Shown: positions 1 through 10,600 of the stretch, in pieces
Layout of the letters: each line of letters begins with the position of its first letter
Numbering within the stretch: the first letter of the stretch is position 1
Origin: Kutzneria sp036403095
GTDB taxonomy: Bacteria; Actinomycetota; Actinomycetes; Mycobacteriales; Pseudonocardiaceae
DNA length: 64,000 bases
Assembly: GCA_036403095.1 (NCBI GenBank)
Contig: DASWRQ010000119.1
Span: forward strand, 60,154-124,153
Reading direction: 5' to 3'
Position numbers and translations under genes: made by a program
Notes under the pieces: generated by a model
Told to the model about the DNA's origin: nothing
Databases searched by the model: none
Seen by the model: the letters and a program-made list of their open reading frames with translations, nothing else

Positions 1-1092
1 CCGGACGGCATCGTCGCCGGCCACTCCGGCGGCCCGTACCCACAGCCCAGAAGTCACGGCCTCGACAACGACGCTCTCGCTGAGCTCCCACAGCCCCGGC
101 CGCAGCGGCTTCAACCCGGCCACCGGCGGCCGAGCGGCCACGACCTCAGGCGCCTTCCCGGGCCGATATCGCAGCTCAGTGGCGAAGGACCGCCAGGTCG
201 GACGGCCGTCACCGGAGACGATCCCGACCTCGATGCCGCGTTCCGTCGACAGCGGCAGCCCGTTGTACGCGATCACCGGCCGACCGATGGTGTCGGCGGC
301 GAACTGCCCGAGCTCAGCGCCGAACGAAGCGAACCGGACCCGCCGGCGGATCTCCTCGGGCAACGCCTCCCACAGTGCCCGCAGGTCCGACGACGGCAGC
401 CGAGCCTCCTCGGGCCCGCCCAGCACGACGGTCAGCACGTCCATCCGCACCGGCACACCGAACGCCAGCACGGAATGCCGGCGCAGAGCGGCGGTCGGCG
501 TGGCGTGCAGCCACAACCCGGTCGGCACCGGCTCCGCGACCGACACCGGCCCGGCGCGCCACGGGGCAGTCGTCATGAACGACTCCCATTCGGGCGACGG
601 GAAGCGCGCGCCGAGGGCCTCGCTGGGCTTGTCGGGGTGGAAGCTGCGCCAGGCCCCGGTGGCGTGGGCGTTGGCGACGAACGTGGACCCGCCGGGAACC
701 GGCACCAACGTTCCGTCGGGCGCGACGACCTCGGCCTGGAGCTGCTCGGACAGCCACTGCGCGGCGATGGCCCGGGTCGGCCCGCTGCCGGAGGCGCTGC
801 CGGCGCCGGACACGGCCAGCCGCACGGGGCCACGCCCACGTAGTGCCTGCACCAGGGCGCTCCAGTAGCCGCCGTTGTCACCGGACGGGAAGTCGACCAC
901 GACCATCGTGCGCCCCGTGTCGGCCGGCACGGACGCGGCCAGGGCCATCGCGTGCCACCCCGGCCCGGGCGGCGCGGAGACGACGAGCGTCGTCCCGACC
1001 TGACGCGTCTGGAACTCCACGACCGGTGGCTGCGGCGCCGCCGGCGCCGGCGTCGAGGGCTTCGACCGGCGCGACTTCAACCAGTTGATCAT
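1..1092 (-). CDS. T7SS accessory protein, N-terminal part, paralogue of the 33358-36390 protein (3' end outside window)
   Basis: I read 364 codons without a stop from an ATG at 1092 to the window edge; the ORF stays open at position 1, so the C-terminus is missing. A GAGGG lies four bases before the ATG. The product is cytoplasmic-looking, with no signal peptide. Its body aligns by eye with the 1010-residue protein encoded at 33358-36390: both carry a VVVVD strand near residue 65, a PVSV-EP-P-G-W block, an MDVLTVVLG or LMTVVLG block, WRSFA-ELRYRP, and a final LWELSESVVVEAV or VYWYANDAVVEIV segment. This is the last visible gene of the type VII operon, 77 bp after the T7SS-associated gene. I know of no established enzymatic role; a structural or regulatory part in secretion is inference. 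Whether it carries the ADP-ribosyltransferase-like tail of its paralogue cannot be seen. Confidence 0.8.
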   Translation of the reverse strand, partial: MINWLKSRRSKPSTPAPAAPQPPVVEFQTRQVGTTLVVSAPPGPGWHAMALAASVPADTGRTMVVVDFPSGDNGGYWSALVQALRGRGPVRLAVSGAGSASGSGPTRAIAAQWLSEQLQAEVVAPDGTLVPVPGGSTFVANAHATGAWRSFHPDKPSEALGARFPSPEWESFMTTAPWRAGPVSVAEPVPTGLWLHATPTAALRRHSVLAFGVPVRMDVLTVVLGGPEEARLPSSDLRALWEALPEEIRRRVRFASFGAELGQFAADTIGRPVIAYNGLPLSTERGIEVGIVSGDGRPTWRSFATELRYRPGKAPEVVAARPPVAGLKPLRPGLWELSESVVVEAVTSGLWVRAAGVAGDDAVR

Positions 1093-1168
1093 GGAGCCCT
1101 CACAACGGGCTCACCGAGGTCGGAGGTCACGCGCACGCCTCCGATACTGCCAGGTCCCCCCGGCCACC

Positions 1169-1186
1169 TTCACCCGGCCGGGTGAA
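1169..1186. terminator. 18-bp perfect palindrome at the end of the T7SS-associated gene
   Basis: TTCACCCGGCCGGGTGAA is a perfect palindrome overlapping the stop codon of the preceding minus-strand gene (stop at 1170-1172), 77 bp before the next start. As RNA it could form a short GC-rich hairpin. No T-run follows, so it is at best a partial attenuator or terminator. It could equally be a protein-binding site. Confidence 0.4.
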
Positions 1187-1682
1187 CAGCCGCGTCCGCG
1201 ATGGTGGCCGCCAACAACCGGGTCGACGTGGACGCACCCGGGTTGACCAGGGCATCCACCTCGTGCTCGGCCAGCATGCCGGCCAACTCGGCGGCGTTGA
1301 CGACCTGCCACGCCTCGGCCCGCACCCGGCCCCGGTGCGCCGGCGCGGTGGTCACCAGCAGCGACAGCACGTCGTCGGGAGCGGGCGCGATCAGCGGCCG
1401 CTGGTGCTCGTCCAGCGCCACCCCGAACTCGGACTCCCGGATCACGGCGAACAGGGCGTCGGTGTCGACCTCGCCGTCGGCGGCCATCCGCAGCGCGGCG
1501 TCCACCGGGTCGGTCGGCGACTCCGGCGTCAGCGGCTCGTAGTCGGGGTTGGGCTCGAACCGGCCGACGACGCCGTCGATCACCAGCCAACCGCCGACCA
1601 CCGACTCGCCCGGCGGGTTCTGCCCGTCGGAAGCCGGCTGCCAGGCCGGGTCGACCAGGAACAGCCACTGGTCACTGGTCAT
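1170..1682 (-). CDS. type VII secretion system-associated small protein (SseB-like appearance)
   Basis: A 170-residue, acidic, soluble protein starting MTSDQWLFLVDPAW. The ATG at 1682 is chosen because it overlaps the last 11 bases of the giant gene (giant stop at 1672-1674) and has TGAGG five bases upstream; an upstream extension to 1721 is possible but less likely. The early DP-W segment, a GG-W segment near residue 30, and a C-terminal half about a residue VVNAAEL-AML-EH-VDALVNPG resemble small actinobacterial proteins annotated as type VII secretion system-associated, which look related to SseB-type domains. The overlap with the giant implies translational coupling and a stoichiometric or protective relation: a chaperone or immunity role for the giant is a reasonable guess but unproven. 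Confidence 0.7.
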   Translation of the reverse strand: MTSDQWLFLVDPAWQPASDGQNPPGESVVGGWLVIDGVVGRFEPNPDYEPLTPESPTDPVDAALRMAADGEVDTDALFAVIRESEFGVALDEHQRPLIAPAPDDVLSLLVTTAPAHRGRVRAEAWQVVNAAELAGMLAEHEVDALVNPGASTSTRLLAATIADAAVHPAG

Positions 1683-4600
1683 CGGCCTCACGCCCCTCGC
1701 TCGGCACGCCGACAGAGCCAACGGTGTTGACAGAGCCTGACGGCGGCAACTCTATCCCTATCATCCGCATCTCCATCTGAGCGGTCGCGGCGGCCGCCGC
1801 GTTGCCGCCCTGCGCCCACGCCCGCGCCATGCCGTCCAATAGATGCGACAGCATCAGGCCCGCGGCCACCGGGTCGCCGGCCTTGCGCAGGTACGGGTTG
1901 AGCGCGCCGTCGCGTTCCAGCATCTCCACGGCCCGCTGCAAGCCGGCCCGGAACTTGCCGGCGGCGGCTTCGCCCTCGACGGTCTTGATCTCCTCGGCCG
2001 CCTCGTCGGTGGTGGACTTCACCAGGTCCACGGTCTCCGACGAGGCCCCGTTCCCGGCCAACCGCTCGCCGAGGCCCTTGGGCACGACCGGCGCGTCGGG
2101 GATGGGCTCCAGCAGGTGCGCACTCAGCGGCGCGGGTCGCTTGAGCCGGCCGAGCGGCAGGGCCGAGGTCCAGCGGCGGACCCGCGCCAGCGGGCTGTCG
2201 TCGCTGAAGTGCTTGCCCAGCACGGAACCGTCGGCCGACCGGACCGCCGCGTCGTGGAACCGTGCGGCCGGGGGCGAGACGGTGTGCCGGGTCTGGTCGC
2301 CGTGGTCGAGGTGCATGGTGACCACCGATTCGCGCGGGTTGGGGCGGTCGGGGGCGTGCTCGCCGCGGATCGCGTCCCGCGGGATCAGCTGGTCGACGTC
2401 GATCTCGCGGGTATTGGGCGGCGCGTACAGGTTCAGCTTCTGCTGTACCCGGTGCTGCAGGTACTCCCACACCTGCTGAGCACGGTTGGCCCCGGAGCCG
2501 ATCGCGGCCTCGCGCCCGTCGCCGAACCGGGATCCCTTGCTGTAGCCCACGATCTCGGCCTTGGGCAGCGGCAGCCCGTCGGCCTGCCGCTCCAGCGCCA
2601 CCTTGGCCAGCCGGTCAGCGAACCGGTCCAGCTCGCCGAGGTCGCGCGGCAGCTCGGACTTGCCGCTCTTGAACGACACGCTGACCGGGTCGTGGGCGAC
2701 CGGCGAGGTGAGCGGTCCGTGCTCGCCCAGCGCGGTGAGCTGCACCGGCCGGGTCACCTTGCCGTCGCCCTCGTGCCAGGTGGACTCGCCGGTGACGGTG
2801 AACCGCTCGCGGGCGCTGCCCACCGGCACCGGCACCCACTGGTCGCGGCGGTCGCGGTACCGGTCGGTGATCGAGTGCACCGTCCCGCTCACCGCCGGGT
2901 CGGAGGCGATGTGGGACAGCACGACCGCGGTGACGATGTCGGGCCGCTGGTGCTTGCCGGCCTTGCGGTGCACGTCGGCGAGGTCGAGGTGGCCGCCGTT
3001 GTCAGGCAGTTTGCGCACGGCGTCGTCGGCGATGGCCTTGGCCAGCCGCATGGTCCCGGCCCGGTCGGACAGGCCGATCTTGCCGTCGACCCGGGCCGGG
3101 CTGTCGGCGTACTGCCACCCCTTGCCCATGGCCGTGGCGATCTCGGTGACCATGGCGGCCTCGTGCTTGGGCAGGACCTGGCCGAAGACGGTGTAGTGGC
3201 CGCCGCTCTCCACCGCGGTGAGCCGGTCGCCGTGGCCCTCGCCGAACAGCATGACCTGGCTGGCGCCGATCACCCGGTCGGCCTTGTGCTTGGAGGCCAG
3301 CGCCACCTGGAGGTCGTGGGCGAGCCCGCCGGGTCCGTCGACCGCGCCGGCCCGGCAGGCCAGCAGCATCGTGGTGCGCCGGCCGCCGTCGACGGCCTTG
3401 GCGAAACCCTCGGTGCGCACGGCGATGTCGGCCAGCGTGTCGGCCTTCACCTGCACGTCGCCGAGGCCGCGGACGTGCAGGCCGGCGCTGTACGGGTTGG
3501 CGTGCGCCATCAGCACCGCGGACTCGTCGGCCAGGCCGGGCACGGTGGTGGCCAGGTCCTTGTCGTTGGCGACACGGCCATGGCCGTCCTTGTCGTACTG
3601 GTAGACCCGGTCCGGGTTGGCGCCACCGGCCCAGCGCTCGGCCAGCTTGCGGTCGGCCGGATCGTGGAAGAAGGACGTGCCGAACACCTTGCCGGAGCCG
3701 TCGCGCAGCGCGGTGTGGGTGACGCCGGACAGCGGGAACCGGCGCTCACGGCCGGCGCTGTCCTCGCCGCTGAACCAGTCCTGGCGCGTGTCGCCGTGGG
3801 TCTGCTCGTGCGACAGCGAGTGCATGCCGCCCTGCGGATCGTGCGCCAGCCGGGCCAGGTGCTGCTCGGACAGCGGCTCGCCGGCCTTGTGCCCGGACAG
3901 GCCGAGCATCGAGCCGAGCTTGTGCGCCAGGTCCGGCCCGGACGTCCGCAGGCTCCACACGTCGCGCCGGTCGCCCGGCCAGCCCTCGGCGATCTTGACC
4001 GGGGCGTGCGCGTCGGCCGTGGTGTCGACCCGTTCCAGGCGTACCCGGAACTGGTCACCGTTGGGCAGGCGCGCCTGGTTGAACTGCTTTTCCGCGCCCA
4101 GTTCCAGCCGCCGCCACAGCTCGCGGACCTGCGTCGACGACGCCTGGCCCTCGTCGAGATGCAGCTTGACGGTGGCCTCGCGGACCCACTTGCCCGGCGC
4201 CACCTCCATCCGGCGCACGTCGTAGCGGACCAGGTCCCAGCCGTCGTCGATGCGGACCGGGTTCACCGGCGCGTCGTCGCGGACGAAGTCGATGTCGGCC
4301 AGCGGCACCCGGTCGCGCGACGCCGCGGTATCGGCCGGGGCGGGGCGCATCTCGGGCAGCGAGCGCATCTCCGGCTCGTGCTCGAGCTCGGCGATGGACT
4401 CCAGGATGTGCCGCCGGTTGTCGACCAGCCGCCGCCCCTCGCCGTGGATCTGTTGCAGGGCCTCCATTCCCCGACGCGAGCCCTCGAGGTCACGGCCGTG
4501 CAGCGCCTGCCCGAAGCGTTCCCGTGCGGCGCCGGCGTTGGCCATGTGCACGGCACTGTCCCGGATGTTGCGGTCCAGCAGCGCGCGGTGGTGCGCCAAC

Positions 4601-7600
4601 TCCGTGCTGTGGTCGCGATCCGGCGGGGTGAACGGCATGTCGTCGTTGGAGGAACGGGTTTCCTCGTGCACAGGCGGTCGACCGGCCAGCGCGGCGTCCC
4701 GCTCGCGGCGGGCGGCCCACCACGAGTCCTCGGCGCGGCGGGCCTGACGGTAGGTGTCGACGGCGTGGTCGAACGCCTGCTGCCGGGCCTGGTCGGCGTC
4801 GCGGAACTGGGCGGTCAGCTCGTCCTGCTGGCGGGTCAGCTCGTCGGCGTGTTCGTGGGCCAGCGCGAGCTGCTGCTCGACCTGGTCGATGCGGGCCCGG
4901 TCGTCGGCGGCGTAGGCGTTGTACAGCTCGCCACGCAGCCGCCCGAGCTCGTCGTTGTTGGTCTCCTGGGCCCGGCGGTTGCTCTCCAGTTGCTCCCGCA
5001 GCGGCTCGGTCTGCTCCTTCGCGGCCAAGTAGGCGTCGTCGGCGACGTGCCGGGCCCGGACCACGTCGTTCTCCGCGGCCCGCCACGCCTTCTCGGTGTC
5101 GCGGACCTTGTCCTGGGCCTGCCGGACCGGCTCCGGCAGCGTGCCGTCGTCGTAGGTCCGGACCCGGGACGAGTCGTCGAACTTGAGCGAGACGGCCCGG
5201 TCGCCCTTGACCAGCCGGATCTCGGTGTCGTGCACCAGGACCTGGGTGCGTCCCGGGGCGGCGGTGCTGCCCGCCGGCGCGGGGTGCACGGTGCCGCTTG
5301 TGCTGGCGCTCTGCGTGTTGTTCATGCCGCCGCGGTCCAGGTAGACGCCGGTCTCGCCGGCGTTGAAGTCCCGGTGCTGCGGGGTGTGCGGGGCGTCGGT
5401 GACGTTGCCGCCGACACCGCCGATGATCGCGTTGACCGAACCGGAGACCGTGCGCGACACGGTGGTGTCGATCTTCGACGAGTGCGCGGTGCCGCCGCCC
5501 AGGTCGACGGAGTCGCTGACGCTGACCAGACGCGGGTTGGTGAGCTTGGCGTAGGCGGTCAGGCCGGCCTCGCGCAGGCCGGGCAGGTCGACCGGGCCGC
5601 GCAGCATCGCCGGCAGGTTGGCCTTGATCACCTCGGGGGTGAGCGTGGTGGTCAGCGCGTGCTCGGAGGTGGTGCTCAGGTCGCCGGCCAGCCGCCGGGC
5701 CTCGGTGCGCAGCGCGTCCACCGAGCCGGTGAAGTCGTCGACATGCACCTCGTCCGGCAGCTTGGAGCCGTCGCGCTGCCAGTCGGCGTGGTCGACCGGC
5801 CCGTCCTCCATCCGCGTAACGGTTGCGGCGTTACGGACCGGCACGTCGGTGGTGGTGCTGACGTCGTCGGCCAGCTTGCGGACCACCAGGTCGTGCGGCT
5901 CGGGCGCGGAGAACTGCAGGTGCTCGCCCTTGTGCTTGATCTCCAGTTGGAAGTTCACCGGCAGCTTGAACCGGGCCTGCGGGCCACCGGCCTCGCTGGT
6001 CTGCGTGATCTCGGTCGAGTCGGTCCTGGTGGTCTTGCTGCCGGTCGAGTGGCTGATGCTGGCCGAGGTCGCGTTGTTGACGGTCATGCTGGCCGCCGGG
6101 TCCTTGAGCTCCGGCATCCCGGTGCCCATGAACCGGCCGCCCACCCCGGAACTGGCCTCCTTGCCCTTGGTGTTGGCCTCGGACAGGGCGCCGGTGGCGT
6201 TGTGCGCCAGCACGCTGCCGTCGTTGGACACGCCGAGATAGGTCGGCCCGTCCTCGGTCGGCGTCGCGTGCAGCACGACCTCGTAGTTGTCGTGCGTGAA
6301 GGTGTTGGGCTTCGGCGTCATCAGCGACACGCCGCCGTTGAGCGCACTGTCCACAAGGGAGCGAACACCGTCCTGAGAGGACTGTTCCTCCAGGCGCCGC
6401 AGGTTGCCCATGGCGTCGTCCAGCACGGACTGCGGCAGCAGCTCCTTGCCCAGCCCGCCCAGGTTCTCCCGCAACGACGGCACCAGCTTGACCAGGTCGC
6501 CGGCCGGCTCCACGTGGCCGAAGCCGATCGACGGCCGGTCGGCGCGCAGCGTGTTCGGCACCGGCAGGCCCGGCTTGGGCCCGACCGGCGTCGGGTCGGT
6601 CGCGAGGTCGTGCTCGGGCAGCACGCCCATGGCCCGGGCCTGCCGCTCGGTGACGCGCACGAACACGCTGTCCGGCAGGTCGACCGTACGGCCGGCGGTG
6701 CGGACATCCGTGTCGTGCAACATGTTCGTCTGCCGCGACTCGGCGACCACGTGCACCTTGGCGTTCATCCGCAGCAGCACGGTCCGGCCGTCCGGCGAGG
6801 ACACGCTGTGCTCGGCGGTGCCGCCCACCGACCGCGCCACCTTGGACGTCCAGGTCCAGTTACGCAGGCTGGCCGTGGCGAACACGCCGGCCCGGCCGTG
6901 CGGGTGTGCGGTGTCCGGGGTCAGCGTGAGGGCGTTGCGGGACGAGGCCGTGCCGACGTTGACGCCGACGGAGTGCTGCGTCTGCTTGGCCCCGGCCGCC
7001 GAGTAGCCGCCGGACTGCTGCTGCTTCAACGAGATCTCGTCGGAGACGGACACCAGCTTCGGCTCGGACAGCTCCATGGTCATGCCGACCGCGCCGACCC
7101 GGTCCATCACGCGCCGGTTGTGCTGCAAGCCGTCGAGCTGCACGCCGTGTGAGATCAGCTGCGGGTCGGAGGTCAGCGTCTCCGGGCTGAAGGTCTGGTG
7201 CAACGCGTCGGCGCTGACCGTGCCCTGCAACGCCAGCGCGCGGTCGCCGCCACCGGCCTCGGCCAGGGCGTCCTCGGCGGCGCGTTGGATGTGCTCCGCG
7301 CCGACGATCGCCTCCATCCGCTGGAACTCGGGCTGCCGCTTGGCCCGGGCGGTGGCCCGCAGGTCGCTGATGTGCGGGGCGTGCGCCATCGGCGTGGTGA
7401 CGTGGTTGTCCACGTGCTGGTGCGGCGGGGTCTTGCTGGTCAGACTGTGCGGGACCAGGACGGTGACCTCGCCGGCCGGCGGCGTGCGGTGCGTGCCGTC
7501 GTTCGGGCCCACGTGCGGGGTGCGGTGCACGGGCGGCACGTCGATGCCGGGCGTGCCCGGGGTCAGCCGGCGGACCCAGGAGCGGGACCGGCTGTGGTCG

Positions 7601-10600
7601 TCCACGGTGACGTCGTAGGCCACCTTGGCCTTGAAGCCGTGCACGTCCTCGCCGCCGCCGGTGGACAGCGTGTGCCCGGTCGACGGGCCGGCTTCCGTGT
7701 CGTGCGAACGGTTGTAGCCGTACTGGACGCCGACCGACGCGGCCGGCGCGCCCTTGACGTGGCCGCCGTCGAACGGCGTGGTGACGCGGCCGTCCGCGTA
7801 CACCGTCACGCCCTTCTTGGCCGAGCCGGAGATGCCCAGCTCGCGCGAGGTGCCGCCGGCCCCGGTGACGGTGTGGTCGGGGGCCTGGCCCAGGTGCTCG
7901 AACTCGGTAAGGCGCGCCTTGACCGTGACGGTGACGTAGCGGTTGAAGAACAGGCCCGGCTTCTTCAGCCGGATCTTCATGCCGTTGCCGAGCATGCTGT
8001 CCATGTTGGCCGCGAGGTGCTCGTCGGACAGCTTGGTGTCCAGCTCGCGGCGGTTGGCCGCGGCCAGCGCCTTGTCGCCGCGGGAGGCGTCGGCGAACTT
8101 GGCGCTGCCGAAGTCCGGCGCCAGTTCCTTGAGCTTGTCGTTGCCCTGCAACGTCTCCTCGACCCGCTGGCGCACGTCGTCGCCGCCGGAGAGGCTGAGG
8201 ATCTTGGCCAGGCCCATCGACTTGCCCGAGGACAGGTAGCTGGGCGCGTGCAGCGGCTCCGGCGTCGGCTCGAAGTCGGTCCTGGCGCCGTGCGGCGGCT
8301 CGATGCCGGCCCGGTTGGCCTCCACACCGGACATCCGCACGTGCGCGGAGCCGTCGCGGAACACCACCGGGTCGTGGCCGATCGCCTGCACGTGCAGCTT
8401 GAAGCCCAGCTTGTACAGGCCGGTGACGCCCTCGGTCGCCAGCACCGACTCCCACTTGGCGGCGTCGCCGATCAACGTGGCGACGCTGTCGGTCTTGCTG
8501 AAGGCCGCGGTCAGGCTGGCCCCGGCGGCGATGCTGTGCGTGGGATCGGCGACGCCGGCGGCGCTGCCGCCCAGCCACAGCTCGCCGCCGGTGGTGGAGG
8601 TGTTGGAACGTCCGGCGCTGCCGGACCCGCCCAGTGTGGAGCCGAGCTTGTAGCCCTGGCCGCTGCCCTCCAGCGTGGCGTCGACAGGCTCGATCCTCAT
8701 CCGGACCGCGCCGATCTTGCTGCCGTCGGCGCTGAGCAGGTCCGGCGAGTAGATCCAGTCCTTGGTCATGGCCGGCATGTTGTCCTTGATGTTGCCGGCC
8801 GACAGGAAGTGCAGCAGCTGCTTGCGGCCCGGGGAGCCGATCGCGGTGACCTTCGGGTCCAGGTCCTTGGCCATCAGGTCGAACGCCCCGCGCACGCTGC
8901 GGACCGACTCGGCGGCGAACACGGTGAGGTCTCGCCCGTCCACCGGGCGCGGGGTGGCGTGGTCGGCCTTCGTGCCCAACGCGCTGTGCGGCAGCGCGAG
9001 GGTGGCGTCGTGATCCAGGTGGACGCCGCCCGGGTGGACCTGCGCGCCCTTGTGGTCGGTGAGGGTGATCTCGATGTGCGCCTTGGCGTCGACCAGGTCC
9101 GAGCCCTCGTGGCTGATCGAGACGGAGTGGCTGGCGCCGTGCGCGGACTCCAGCGTCACCACCGGCTTGGCGTGCAGGATCGAGGCGAACACCGAGCCGC
9201 CGCCGATGCCGTTGCCGGCGCTGACCGCGGCGGCCAGGTCGTGCTGCTTGGCCTTGGTGGTGCTTTCCGCGGTGGACCGGTCGGTGCCACCGGACCGGGC
9301 CAGGCTCCGGCCGGTCTCCGTGGTGTGCTCGGCCTCGTCGAAGTCGACCTTGGCCTTGACCGTCGCCTCGTAGACCTTGTCGCCCACCCGGACCTCGAAC
9401 TTGCGCCCCTCGCCGAGCAGCGAGTCGAAGTTCTCCGTCACGGCGTGGTGCACGTCGTCGAGTCCCCGAGCGCCGGCGCGCTCCTCGAAGCCGTGTGGCA
9501 GCTGTTCGGCCACGCCCTGGCGGACCCGGTCGGCCAGCGCATCGCCGTTCACCAGTCGACCGAGGCCGAGGGACTCGTTGTCCCGCACGTAGCTGGGCAG
9601 CCGCTCCTCGTCGAACTCTTCCGGGATGCTGGTCAGCTCGTGCGGCTCGTCCAGGCGCAACGTGCCGGCGTGCCGAGACGCGCCGGGCACGGCGGGCTGG
9701 CTCGTGGACTCGTGGCTGGTGGACGTCGTCGGGTCGGCGAAGTCGCGCCCGAAGCCGCTGTGGCCGAAGACGGTGTGCTCGGGGCCGCCGTAACGGCCGG
9801 TCCCGTACGGGGTGGTGTCCATCGCGTTGGGCGCGTACGGATCGTGGCCCTCGACCATCATGAAGCCGTAGCGGTGCTGGTCGTTGATCGACGCCAGCCG
9901 CCCGTTCTGCGTGTCCAGGAAGACGATCGAGTTCAGGTCGCGGTTGTAGTCCACATTGAACACATGGCCGCCGTCGGCCCGGTGCTCGAAGACGATGCCC
10001 CGTGAACCGGGGCCCGACGCCCGCATCGTGCGCGCGATCTCGTCGGGCCCGGACACCATGCGGTAGTCACGGTTGTAGTGCGACCGCAGCAGATCACCGC
10101 TGCGCGGCGCGGCCGACGGATGCGGAACCGTCCGGTTGCCGTTCAACGTCTCGTTCGTGGACACCACGTTGTTGACGCAGTTGTACATCGCGTCCTGATG
10201 ACCGGCGTTGAACCGCGGCGCATTCAGGTCGCGCAGCTGCGGGTAGTTCTCCCGCATGAACTGGATCGGCTCCAGCGAATGCTCGGGATACCGCTCCCGC
10301 CACATCACCTGCGGCTCGGCCAGTTCGTCGGCCCGACGCCGCGCGCTGGTCAGGTCGTCCTCGGCCTGCCGCAGCTGACGCTCGCCGTCGGAAACCTGCT
10401 GCCGCAACATACGCGCCTGGTTCTCCAGGTCGGTCAGGCCGTGCCGGTAGCCGTCGGCCTGCTGCTGCGCCCGGTCCGCGATCCCCCGCTGCTGCCGGAT
10501 GTCGTGATCCACGCGAGCCAGGGCCTCGTGGGCGCGACGGCCGCCGGTGCCGGCGATGAAGTTTCGGTTGACCTCCAACTGCCGGAGCTGCTGGTGGTAG

